From positions 62,001 through 126,000 of the forward strand of contig NZ_QJSH01000005.1 in assembly GCF_003426025.1 (NCBI RefSeq): a stretch of DNA of 64,000 bases, in the 5' to 3' direction. This stretch comes from Paraliobacillus quinghaiensis. GTDB taxonomy: Bacteria > Bacillota > Bacilli > Bacillales > Amphibacillaceae. The stretch's first letter is position 1. Each line of letters opens with the position of its first letter. The notes beneath the pieces are model-generated. The model was not told where the DNA came from, did not search any database, and saw only the letters and a list, made by a program, of their open reading frames with translations. Positions 18,097 through 26,109 of the stretch are shown piece after piece. The position numbers were made by a program, and so were the translations under genes.

Positions 18097-18603
18097 ATGG
18101 AAAGTGAGATTATAAGTTTTCCAGATTTTATAGATGGATTAATGTATTTTCTTCTTCTTTTTGGGATTGTCATGACAGCTATAGGTTTTATTTTAACTTC
18201 AACTTTTAAGACAGTCTTTAACATGAGTTTGTTAAAAGGAGTGGGCTACCTACTCTTTTTTGTGTTTGTTGTTTTTTTTAATTCACAACATAATGCTACA
18301 ATATTTGGAGTGCCATGGGTATTTCATCTCCCCCAGAATATTTCGCTTTCAAATATTTTTGTAGCAATATTAGCATTATTTGAGGGGATTGACCACGCAA
18401 TTAAATTTATTAATGACGAAAGCGTCCTCAAACAAGACGAGGTTAAATACACAAAGCAGATGGTTGTAGAGCGACTGATTGAAATGGACATGTCTGATAT
18501 AGCAATTGAATTAGAAGGTTGGAAAAACAAAGTAGGAAAAGATACAGGATGGGCTAGTTGGTTTAAAAGTAAGTATCCAGAAAAATATAAAATGATTCGA
18601 TAA
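18097..18603 (+). CDS. small membrane protein downstream of the HEPN gene
   Basis: A 168-aa protein with ATAGGAGG upstream of ATG 18097. Hydrophobic segments lie at about residues 13-36 and 44-65, and a weaker one at about 82-98. A charged cytoplasmic-type tail follows (VERLIEMDMSDIAIELEGWKN), ending WFKSKYPEKYKMI. No family is recognised. It is the last gene before the right attachment sequence and probably shares a transcript with the HEPN gene. Membrane partners of nucleases are common in abortive-infection modules, so a membrane effector or anchor role is possible but unproven. Confidence 0.7.
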   Translation: MESEIISFPDFIDGLMYFLLLFGIVMTAIGFILTSTFKTVFNMSLLKGVGYLLFFVFVVFFNSQHNATIFGVPWVFHLPQNISLSNIFVAILALFEGIDHAIKFINDESVLKQDEVKYTKQMVVERLIEMDMSDIAIELEGWKNKVGKDTGWASWFKSKYPEKYKMIR

Positions 18604-18681
18604 AAGTTTTTGGGGGAGGTAGAAATAAATACCTCGCCCATTTTATGTGATAAATTATTATACCCTATAAACAGGTACGGT

Positions 18682-18699
18682 GAACCGTATCATAAATGA
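18682..18699 (+). repeat. SCC-type attachment sequence (right copy), isolated rlmH tail
   Basis: GAACCGTATCATAAATGA, preceded by AACAGGTACGGT, reads in frame as NRYGEPYHK-stop, the C-terminus of RlmH, with no rlmH gene around it. It matches the real rlmH end at 4590-4607 at 15 of 18 positions and marks the probable right end of the island. Confidence 0.7.
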
Positions 18700-18718
18700 A
18701 CTACAAAAAATTTAAATG

Positions 18719-18754
18719 GATGTCCCTGTAAATAGGTTGAGGACATCTATTTTT
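18719..18754 (+). terminator. rho-independent terminator beyond the right attachment site
   Basis: GATGTCC (18719-18725) pairs with GGACATC (18741-18747), followed by TATTTTT. The rest of 18604-18914 contains the attachment copy and AT-rich DNA with no gene. Confidence 0.65.
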
Positions 18755-18914
18755 AGTTTAAATTCAAAAATGAATCACTTAAAGAAATATTTTTTATCTT
18801 TTAACAGAATCTAATTTGGTTATACCACTATTTGAAAAACCCACACGTATTAATCCCCTTTTAATAATATAACTTGTAAAAAGATAAAGTAATTAATGGT
18901 GAGGAGCAGTAGAA

Positions 18915-19613
18915 ATGAAGAAAATATCTATTATCTTACCGTATCAATCCGATAACGGGCCGAGAGATAAGGCTTTTAGTTGGGTGAAAAAATTTTATGA
19001 GGCTACTATGCCGGAAGCAGAATTAATTATTAGTTCACAAAAGAATGGTACTATTAATGTATCTCATGCCTTTAATAATGCTGCTGAAACAGCGGCAGGA
19101 GATATTTTTGTACTGGCAGATGCTGATATTATTTATAACCCAGCAATTTTAGACGAAGCTATTAAGTTGTTAGAAAAGTATCCATGTGTCATTCCTTTTC
19201 GGGGTGTGGTTGATTTATCACAAGATAAGACAAACAAGTTGTTGGAGACAGAACCAAACTGGCCACTAAATACTACTATTGATGATTATTCTATTGATAA
19301 CAAATATGGAAGCTTTGGTGGAAAATTGAAGGTTATGAGCCGTGAGACTTATAAAGCAGCAGGTGGATTTGATGAAAGATTTGTTGGTTGGGGCGGAGAA
19401 GACGATGCGTTTATATATGCTTTGAAGACACTTTGTGGCCCCTTTAAAAAGCTTGAAAATCAGGTTATACACTTATGGCACCCGAAAATAAACTGGTATA
19501 ATGCTCCCAATGCTAAAGATAATCGGAGTCTATTGAAAAGATATAATAGGGCGATTGGAAATAAGGAGGATATGCTAAAGCTTATAAGTGAACGAAAGCG
19601 GCCAATACTTTAG
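18915..19613 (+). CDS. GT-A glycosyltransferase with galactosyltransferase-type C-terminus
   Basis: A 232-aa protein with an N-terminal GT-A fold, the metal-binding DADI at about 73-76 and the diagnostic acceptor block GGFDERFVGWGGEDDAF, as in the Glyco_transf_7C group (N-terminal domain of galactosyltransferases). It would transfer a sugar from a nucleotide sugar to a surface or protein glycan in the cytoplasm. It has no signal peptide or membrane segment. The next gene (215 bp on) is also a glycosyltransferase, yet no flippase, polymerase or sugar-synthesis genes are near. Donor and acceptor are unknown. Confidence 0.85.
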   Translation: MKKISIILPYQSDNGPRDKAFSWVKKFYEATMPEAELIISSQKNGTINVSHAFNNAAETAAGDIFVLADADIIYNPAILDEAIKLLEKYPCVIPFRGVVDLSQDKTNKLLETEPNWPLNTTIDDYSIDNKYGSFGGKLKVMSRETYKAAGGFDERFVGWGGEDDAFIYALKTLCGPFKKLENQVIHLWHPKINWYNAPNAKDNRSLLKRYNRAIGNKEDMLKLISERKRPIL

Positions 19614-19828
19614 TCTGGGATTTATGTAAAGATAAGAAAGTATATTGTTTAGATGGTATACAATACCATAGCTGAATACTAAATTAACACTAACTAAACA
19701 ATTCTATTCAAAGTTTCTCTACAATTAAAAAATTTATTTAGATTGATATAAACCATACAGAAATAATCAGGCAAATTATATATTCGGGAGGGTTAATAGG
19801 ATTAGTTAGTGCAATTGGAGGAATGACT

Positions 19829-20536
19829 ATGATTAGTGTATTAACCATAACCTATCAACGTCGGCATCTATTAGAGGAAGCCATTGAATCTTTTCTTCGT
19901 CAAGATTTTTCAGGTGAGTCAGAAATGGTAATTATTAATGATAATCCTAAAGTCGAGTATGTATCTGAACACCCTAAAGTCCGAATCATTAATATAAAAG
20001 AAAGATTTGAATCACTTGGAAAAAAACTTAAATTTGGTTTTTCTCAATGTAAATATGAATATATATACCGCCTTGATGACGATGATTTATTAGCCCCTTG
20101 GGCATTGAGTCATACATGGGATGACATTATTACTAATCCAGGTTATGAAATTTATCGAAGCAGTGGTCATTATTTTTTTGAGCATAACAAATTCAAAAAG
20201 ATAGCTGGCAGTGTTAATAATGGAAATGTCTATACAAAGAAATACTTGTCACGTATTGAAATACCTGAAATCGGCTATGGACAAGATTCCAAGATGACTT
20301 TTAATTTTAATGCAAAAATTTATAAATCGACCCGTGAACAAAAAACTATGATATATCGCTGGGGCATGGACACGTATCATTTATCAGGAATGGGAAAAAT
20401 CAGTGAAGATGCTAGACATGAATGGACTGACCGTATTGTTGAAAGGTTAGCAAAGAAAAGAAATGCAAACGTAGAGGAAGGAAAAATTATACTTCAACCT
20501 CACTTTCAAGAAGAATATTACGAGCAGATTGATTGA
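19829..20536 (+). CDS. family 2-type glycosyltransferase
   Basis: About 235 aa. The ATG at 19829 is chosen because GGAGG (19817-19821) is 7 nt upstream of it and too close to the ATG at 19823. The start ISVLTITYQRRHLLEEAIESF and the metal motif DDDDLL (about residues 86-91) mark a GT-A, GT2-like fold. The second half is less typical and lacks an obvious GT2 ED/QXXRW end. It follows another glycosyltransferase on the same strand. The intervening 215 bp contain no clear gene. Target unknown; surface polysaccharide or protein glycosylation are possibilities. Confidence 0.8.
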   Translation: MISVLTITYQRRHLLEEAIESFLRQDFSGESEMVIINDNPKVEYVSEHPKVRIINIKERFESLGKKLKFGFSQCKYEYIYRLDDDDLLAPWALSHTWDDIITNPGYEIYRSSGHYFFEHNKFKKIAGSVNNGNVYTKKYLSRIEIPEIGYGQDSKMTFNFNAKIYKSTREQKTMIYRWGMDTYHLSGMGKISEDARHEWTDRIVERLAKKRNANVEEGKIILQPHFQEEYYEQID

Positions 20537-20686
20537 ATTGATCAGATACCAGACAAATGAGCAGTAATTTTTAAGGCTGAATTACTTTGTCATCGTAAAA
20601 TTCTAGGGGAAACGAAAAAAGTGAACATAATTATTATAGCGTATGACTTAGAACTCATCTTAAAAACCAAATAAGAAGGTGTTAAA

Positions 20687-21022
20687 TTGAAAGTGCATGG
20701 CATTAACGTACATGGAGCATTGATAGATAAACAAACCCGTTGCAAGCATTATGATAAACCTATTGATATTATTGCAATTAAATTTAAATGTTGTGAGACT
20801 TATTACCCTTGTTATAAATGCCACGCAGAGGAAGCTGATCATCAAGCAAAAGTGTGGGGGAGAGAAGAGTTTGATCATAAAGCTATTCTATGTGGTAAAT
20901 GTGGGGAAGAATTAACAATAAACGAGTATTTAAATAGTAATTCTTCCTGTTCTTGTTGCAACGCATCCTTTAATCCAGGTTGTCAAAAACATAAATACTT
21001 GTATTTTGAAGGGAATAATTAA
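20687..21022 (+). CDS. CHY zinc-finger protein
   Basis: A 111-aa cysteine/histidine-rich protein from TTG 20687 with AAGAAGGTG upstream. It has the CHY-type order: RCKHYDKPIDIIAIKFKCC, YYPCYKCH, CGKCGEEL and a final CSCCNASFNPGC, enough ligands for two or three zinc ions. Bacillota members are single-domain proteins of unknown role. In eukaryotes the domain is found in ubiquitin ligases. No partner gene is evident here. The 150 bp upstream are AT-rich without a clear terminator. Confidence 0.88.
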   Translation: MKVHGINVHGALIDKQTRCKHYDKPIDIIAIKFKCCETYYPCYKCHAEEADHQAKVWGREEFDHKAILCGKCGEELTINEYLNSNSSCSCCNASFNPGCQKHKYLYFEGNN

Positions 21023-21110
21023 ACTACTAAGAATAAAAAAAGAGCGTAGGTAAAATTAATTGTCTCATTGTACTCAGCGACCATTTTTTATCCACGCACT
21101 ATTTCTGTTG

Positions 21111-21689
21111 TTAAGCAATCGACTTATCCTTTAAAACAATCATATTTCTGTTTATATTCTTATATAGTCTAGGTGCCAATACACCTGCAAGAATAGATAA
21201 GATTATATCCTTTGGAAGGGGTAATATCATCCATGACCATGCAACACTATAACTAATTGCATCGGATGCTGCTAGATACTTGTAAGAAAAATACATCCAA
21301 TTTGTTCCAAAAACATAATTAATTACGAACCCAATTAAAGCAGCTAGGATAAAGTTTCGTTTAGAAGGTTTCCACTCAACAATTTTACCGACCACATAAG
21401 CTACTATAATATAAGATAAAATGAATCCGAATGTTGGACTGACGATAACAGACAATCCTCCTGAAAACTTAGAAAATACCGGTGCACCAGCAAGACCAAT
21501 TAGAGCGTAAACGATCATCGCGATAGACCCTAAACGACTCCCTAATAGTAGACCAGCTAAAATACAGAAAAAGGTTGTTAGTGTAATAGGAACACCACCA
21601 ATGACAATGAATGAAGTTATATTTGCTCCAATAGCCATTAAGGCAGCAAACATACCTGAAAGTGTTATATCAATAGCTCTTAATTTCAT
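21111..21689 (-). CDS. bioY: biotin transporter substrate-binding subunit BioY
   Basis: The S component of an ECF biotin importer, 192 aa with about six membrane helices. It has the family landmarks LTTFFCILAGLLLGSRLGSIAMIVYALIGLAGAPVF and GLSVIVSPTFGFILSY. ATG 21689 follows GAGGGGAGATAGG. No ecfA or ecfT lies beside it, so it would share the housekeeping ECF module or work alone, as solitary BioY proteins can. A BirA-like box upstream (21760-21790) indicates repression when biotin is sufficient. Confidence 0.95.
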   Translation of the reverse strand: MKLRAIDITLSGMFAALMAIGANITSFIVIGGVPITLTTFFCILAGLLLGSRLGSIAMIVYALIGLAGAPVFSKFSGGLSVIVSPTFGFILSYIIVAYVVGKIVEWKPSKRNFILAALIGFVINYVFGTNWMYFSYKYLAASDAISYSVAWSWMILPLPKDIILSILAGVLAPRLYKNINRNMIVLKDKSIA

Positions 21690-21759
21690 ACCTATCTCCC
21701 CTCGTATATAAACAATTTTTATAAATGCTCTTTGATTAGGATAAAGGAGTGCGGTTTTA

Positions 21760-21790
21760 TTGTCAACCCTAATTAACTATTGGTTAACAT
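21760..21790 (-). promoter_or_regulatory. BirA-type biotin operator upstream of bioY
   Basis: TTGTCAACC, 13 bp, then GGTTAACAT: close to the BirA consensus of TTGTTAACC and GGTTAACAA half-sites. It is 71 bp upstream of the bioY start, where it would cover the promoter. Confidence 0.65.
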
Positions 21791-21904
21791 TAGTTGTTAA
21801 TTAGATTGTTAAAATGGAAATATATTTTAAAAATGCTTAAAACATACAAAAAGTAATAAAAAGCAATAAAAGTCTAAAATTTTGTTAAATTTATCGAACT
21901 TAGG

Positions 21905-23840
21905 CGAGAAGACTCCTTCCTCAAACACGTTAGTGTTAGGTGGGAGATGAATCGCTTCTTTTTTTGAAATTAAAAAGCAAATCACAAGACAAACATTGGT
22001 TCGATTTGATATAATTATGGTACCAGAAATTTCACAAAGGGTGTGTTGGTGTTGACAATAAAGGCTTATTTTTCGAATCGTGTATACAAAAACGTAAATA
22101 CAAAAGCTTCTGTTGAAGATACGCAACACACTCTTTTTGTATTTAATCAAGCAAAACAATATCGTGTTCAGAGAGAAGTTCGTGAAAAACGAGGGTCAAA
22201 AGAAAAAGGTAAATCTTCGATTCACCAACAAGTGAAAGCAAAATTCGGACTAACAGATTACTACGTGAACAGCGCTGTCCAAGAAGGTAAAGCCTTACTT
22301 TCGGCACAACAAGAACTAAAGAAGATGTACATTTCTAATAAAGAAGAACAGATGAAATCCGTTAAAAAGAAAATAAAAAGCACAAAATCTCGCTTAACTG
22401 TTTTGAATAAAATCAAAAACTCTTTTATAAAAGAAAAACCCAACTTTAACAAAACGTCTCCTGAACAGCAAAAAGGAAATTTTTTTGTTGTGAAATTCAA
22501 AACAAAAACAGATTTGTATTACAACGCATATGATTTCGAACACCTGTATATAGATAATCAAATAAAACATATAACGTCCCGTTTGGGACGTTTGGCGTTC
22601 AAACTAGATAGATTTGAAAAACAAACCGAAAGTCTCGAAAACGGCGTAAAAAGTGTATGTTTTGGTAGTAAAAAGCTAGCTAAAGCTAGAACCACAACAG
22701 AAAAGTATCAAAATAATCCTGCACTATGGAAACGGGATTGGTATCTCGCTCGTTACGGGAAGATGACCATTTCGGGACGAAAAGATGCGAAATCTGGAAA
22801 CTTTGTTTTTCATTACAATCCAGATACCAACCAGTTAACCTTTAAAGCGATAAACGGCAACGTTGTAACTTTTGACAACGTTGTATTTCCATACGGACAA
22901 GAAAATGTAGAAAATGCTATCCATACGCAATTGGGATTAAAAAATAAAAAGCACTTTGGCAAACCTATCGGATGGTCGATTGAGGACCATGGTGAATACT
23001 TCGTATTCAAGTGTTTAGTCGATGTGCCACCAAACCCTTATGTGAACTATTCTAAATTAGGAGGTATCATTGGAGTAGATTCTAATGTTGATCACTTGGC
23101 CATTTCCAACGTTAATAGTATCGGGCAACTAATCGACTCTTTTGTATTAAAGTTCGATATTGAAGGTAAAACAAGTGGCCAAGTGTCCAAATTAATAGAA
23201 GCTGAAATAATTACCTTAGTTGATTATGCCGCAAAGCATAAAAAACCAATTGCGATAGAAAAACTTAACACAACCAAATCAAAAGTTAAAAATACTTATG
23301 GCAATAAAAAAGCGAACCGACGCATGAGTCAATTCGCTTATAACAAAATTGTAATGGCTATTAAATCAAGAGCTGATAAAGTTGGTGTTGAAATTTACGA
23401 AGTTAACCCAGCTTACACCAGTCAAATTGGTAAAATGAAATACATGAAAAGATTCGGAATTTCGATTCATGAGTCTGCTTCCTATACAATAGCTCGAAGA
23501 GCTATGGGTTTCAAAGAAAAGCTTCCACCAGCGTTGCATTCACTTGTTCCAGAGCAGAAACAAGGTCTACATCACTGGGCGCAATGGAGGTCTTTTTCAT
23601 CCTGCCTATCTTTTGTTAGAGTGCACGTTTTCTACAAGATAGAGCTTTCTGGTCAAAGCAGGTTGAGCTCTTGGAGCTCACTATTCTCGCAAAGGGCTAC
23701 GTCAGACTTTGAGAGAATAGGTTTGTCTCGATTGGAAAGCAGAAAATCCAAAGCCTAGTTGAACGGGTTTCGGTTGTGCGTAAGCGCATGCCTCGGTAAT
23801 CCCCTTCCTCAAAATTTCGTTAGAAATTTAGGTGAGGGTA
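21905..23840 (+). mobile_element. TnpB-only IS200/IS605-type element
   Basis: One tnpB-like gene is flanked by two hairpins of the same design: CTTCCTCA, stem, GTTA loop, stem, TTAGGTG. The left one is at 21913-21946 with stem AACAC/GTGTT. The right one is at 23801-23838 with stem AAATTTC/GAAATTT. A second small hairpin, TGCG-TAAG-CGCA, precedes the right one. There is no tnpA, so transposition would depend on a transposase elsewhere. The right-end structured region immediately 3' of tnpB is where omega RNAs are made. Exact ends were not determined. Confidence 0.65.
22049..23758 (+). CDS. tnpB: TnpB-family RNA-guided nuclease-like protein (IS605 OrfB type)
   Basis: About 569 aa, longer than the usual 400-aa TnpB. 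Several in-frame GTG/TTG codons (22043-22052) follow AAAGGGTG; 22049 gives normal spacing. RuvC motifs I and II are visible: GVDSN with D344, and IAIEKLN with E404. After VNPAYTSQ, the zinc ribbon (two CxxC) and the DRD of motif III are not found. In their place stands GISIHESASYTIARRAMG (H474, E475). Either the third acid is relocated, as in some TnpB branches, or cleavage is lost. The C-terminal 90 residues after KQGLHHWAQW are serine/arginine-rich. TnpB cuts DNA guided by an omega RNA. Confidence 0.82.
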   Translation: MLTIKAYFSNRVYKNVNTKASVEDTQHTLFVFNQAKQYRVQREVREKRGSKEKGKSSIHQQVKAKFGLTDYYVNSAVQEGKALLSAQQELKKMYISNKEEQMKSVKKKIKSTKSRLTVLNKIKNSFIKEKPNFNKTSPEQQKGNFFVVKFKTKTDLYYNAYDFEHLYIDNQIKHITSRLGRLAFKLDRFEKQTESLENGVKSVCFGSKKLAKARTTTEKYQNNPALWKRDWYLARYGKMTISGRKDAKSGNFVFHYNPDTNQLTFKAINGNVVTFDNVVFPYGQENVENAIHTQLGLKNKKHFGKPIGWSIEDHGEYFVFKCLVDVPPNPYVNYSKLGGIIGVDSNVDHLAISNVNSIGQLIDSFVLKFDIEGKTSGQVSKLIEAEIITLVDYAAKHKKPIAIEKLNTTKSKVKNTYGNKKANRRMSQFAYNKIVMAIKSRADKVGVEIYEVNPAYTSQIGKMKYMKRFGISIHESASYTIARRAMGFKEKLPPALHSLVPEQKQGLHHWAQWRSFSSCLSFVRVHVFYKIELSGQSRLSSWSSLFSQRATSDFERIGLSRLESRKSKA

Positions 23841-23892
23841 GTTCAATGTATAATAGTATAAAATAGTAATTTATACTCATAAATCACATATG

Positions 23893-23992
23893 TGTTAAAT
23901 GATAAATGGCAAACTTATCGAAAGGTAAGGACGCAAAACTAAGGGTCTAAAGTTTCTAACTATGATCGCCGGGTTACCAAAGAAAGTACGCC
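23893..23992 (+). ncRNA. c-di-GMP-I (GEMM-I) riboswitch
   Basis: Matches the class I consensus in order: AAATGGCAAAC, a P1b-type hairpin CTTATCGAAAGGTAAG with the GAAA tetraloop, GGACGCAAA, a second helix after GGGTCTAAAG, and the receptor segment ATGATCGCCGGGTTACC. An intrinsic terminator follows at 24001. It is 220 bp upstream of a diguanylate cyclase gene, so c-di-GMP should control synthesis of an enzyme that makes it. The 180 bp after the terminator hold only AT-rich leader. Confidence 0.93.
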
Positions 23993-24000
23993 TATTTATG

Positions 24001-24031
24001 GTGAACCCTTTTCTTGGGTTCACTTTTTTTT
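24001..24031 (+). terminator. terminator of the c-di-GMP riboswitch
   Basis: A perfect 8-bp stem GTGAACCC/GGGTTCAC (24001-24008 and 24016-24023) is followed by eight T residues. It is placed directly after the aptamer, as expected for a transcription-attenuation expression platform. Confidence 0.9.
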
Positions 24032-24212
24032 GCTGTTATAGCTGTTTTAGAGTGTATCTATTATGACTATATTCTTTCAATAAGTTTATTTCTGTCATCA
24101 AGGGCTTAAAAAATTCTGAACAAGATGTAGCGGTGGTTATTATTATACAAACAAGTTGAATTGCTTAAACTCTACTATTACAAACTAATCTGGGGAATAA
24201 AAGAGGGATTTA

Positions 24213-25979
24213 ATGAAACGTAAAATCATTACCGCATTGAAACCGCTTACTAAAAATATAAATCGAATTTCTATTACGGCATTTAGTCTTATTCTTTTTC
24301 TGATGATTCTAATTGGAACCAGTTCTATCATAGGGATGGAACGATTGAACAAGGTGAATGTGCTCCTCGAAGACTCATACAAAGTACTTATGCAGATCCA
24401 AAATATAAAGGAATCGATGGTAAGGGCGGAAGATGCAATTCGAGAACATTTTTATGGAAATGGATGGAAAAGTTACACGGATGGAGGAATGGGTGCATCG
24501 GCTTCCTTTGACATGGATAATCAAAAACTGAATGTAGATATACTTAATGTTGGAGATGAATACTCGTGGGCTATTCAAATTCTACAAGGCTCATTCACGC
24601 TGGATCAAAATAAAAAATATAAATTATCGTTTGATGCCATGTCTACAACAGATAGATCCATTAAGTTGTTATTCCAGAACAGCGTAGATTACCAACAGCA
24701 CTATAATAAATACATCGATCTGACTAATAAAATGAACACACACACAGTCGATTTTCATATGAAAAATGCAAAGGATGTATTAACTCAAATTGTCTTCGCT
24801 CTTGGGAATATACCAGGAAAACCGGTACATGGAAGACATGTTTTAACTATTGACAATGTTTCATTAATTGAAGTAGATACAGGTAAACAACTACTTAATA
24901 ACGGTGAGTTTATTTCTAAAGATGTCCAATCTACCTTGTTGCAGTCTAAGATGGAGGTGATGGAAGCTATGGATTCTTACCAAGCGTACATGTCGGAACG
25001 GCCTATGCAAGAGGGGTTATTTAATGAACTTAATGTACTTATAGAAAAATGGCTTCAGGAGAAACGGCATATGATTCAAGATTTAAATTTAAAATTAGAT
25101 GTAAGCGGTAATTTGAGTGCAGATTCTGAACTACAATCATACCAATCCGTAAATGAAACTCAAACGAGGATCAGTCAAATTATCCATCAAATTAAAGAAA
25201 TGGAAGAGAACCGAATGGACGAGAACAGAAGAGAAGCAACTACTGTCAAGCGACTTGTGTTCGTAACCTTGGGGCTCATCGTCTTCTTTTCTATCATCTT
25301 GTGTGTGACCATATATTCATATCTCAACAGAGCAATTACCAAACCAATTAAGGAAATGTCGAAATTGTTAAAATCAGCCGAAAGTGATGTTTCTATGGGA
25401 AAGAGAGAAGTCATTAAATATGATAGTGACCATCTTGCCATAAGCGAAATCTATCAATTACATGATCATATAATCCACTATTACAATTTAATGAGCGAGC
25501 AAATTCAAATTGACGGATTAACAGGTTTAACCAATCGAACCACTTTTGACCATATAATCGGGAAATCCATAGATAATCAAGATCCATTTTATCTTATATT
25601 GGTAGATATTGATAATTTCAAGGAAGTAAACGATACGTATGGGCATTTGGTAGGGGATGAGATTATTAAGCTGTGTGGCAAGCATTTACGCACCATAGCT
25701 GACGAAAGAGATGTATGCTTCCGATATGGAGGAGAAGAGTTTGGAATATTGATTCGGGGTAGAGAGGTGGATGATGATAAGGTACTTGCTATTGCGGAAG
25801 ATTTGCGCATTGCAATTGCTGAGACTCCGAATCCGACAGGCGATTTAATCACAGTATCCATTGGTGTATCAAAATCTCAACAGGGCGATAGCTCGCCAAT
25901 CCCGGTGATACAACGAGCCGATGCAGCACTGTATCATTCGAAGTTAGAAGGGAAAAATAGAACAAACATATTTAACTAG
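24213..25979 (+). CDS. membrane diguanylate cyclase with CBM-like sensor domain
   Basis: A 588-aa protein making c-di-GMP from two GTP. A transmembrane helix at about 24-46 is followed by an extracytoplasmic region, within which about 80-230 resembles a carbohydrate-binding module of the CBM4/9 type (SFTLDQNKKYKLSFDAMST, then VLTIDNVSLIEV). A second helix lies at about 346-370, then HAMP-like linker and a GGDEF domain (430-588) with GGEEF at 506-510. The inhibitory RxxD site is not present at its usual position (DERD instead). The leader carries a c-di-GMP riboswitch. The sensor suggests a sugar or polysaccharide signal coupled to sessile/motile choice; ligand inferred. Confidence 0.92.
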   Translation: MKRKIITALKPLTKNINRISITAFSLILFLMILIGTSSIIGMERLNKVNVLLEDSYKVLMQIQNIKESMVRAEDAIREHFYGNGWKSYTDGGMGASASFDMDNQKLNVDILNVGDEYSWAIQILQGSFTLDQNKKYKLSFDAMSTTDRSIKLLFQNSVDYQQHYNKYIDLTNKMNTHTVDFHMKNAKDVLTQIVFALGNIPGKPVHGRHVLTIDNVSLIEVDTGKQLLNNGEFISKDVQSTLLQSKMEVMEAMDSYQAYMSERPMQEGLFNELNVLIEKWLQEKRHMIQDLNLKLDVSGNLSADSELQSYQSVNETQTRISQIIHQIKEMEENRMDENRREATTVKRLVFVTLGLIVFFSIILCVTIYSYLNRAITKPIKEMSKLLKSAESDVSMGKREVIKYDSDHLAISEIYQLHDHIIHYYNLMSEQIQIDGLTGLTNRTTFDHIIGKSIDNQDPFYLILVDIDNFKEVNDTYGHLVGDEIIKLCGKHLRTIADERDVCFRYGGEEFGILIRGREVDDDKVLAIAEDLRIAIAETPNPTGDLITVSIGVSKSQQGDSSPIPVIQRADAALYHSKLEGKNRTNIFN

Positions 25980-26109
25980 TGTTCAGATTTACTGTTAGCG
26001 CCGTTAAACTGCACTGCATCATAATATACACACCCTGTTATTTCAATTGAAACCTTTTTTTTTATTTTTCGTATAAAAGAATATCAATGAAATAGATAGG
26101 AGTGTAGAT

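Larger units (their letters stand above)
4608..18699. mobile_element. SCC-like genomic island in rlmH carrying restriction and defence genes
   Basis: The interval is bounded by two near-identical rlmH-tail sequences (4590-4607 and 18682-18699) in direct orientation. It contains a minus-strand block (radC, annealing-like protein, two unknowns) and a plus-strand block (type I restriction-modification, metalloprotease, SIR2, HEPN, membrane protein). This is the architecture of staphylococcal cassette chromosomes, where rlmH and its tail repeat flank the cargo and radC-like genes are frequent. No ccr recombinase was recognised inside. The nearest recombinase (1-1220) is left of rlmH, so the island may be a non-autonomous cassette mobilised in trans, or the second of two tandem elements. 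Boundaries are inferred from the repeats only. Confidence 0.6.

Noticed and set aside
20537-20686. Possible small gene between the GT2 gene and the CHY protein
   Set aside because: Only short AT-rich frames without ribosome sites.
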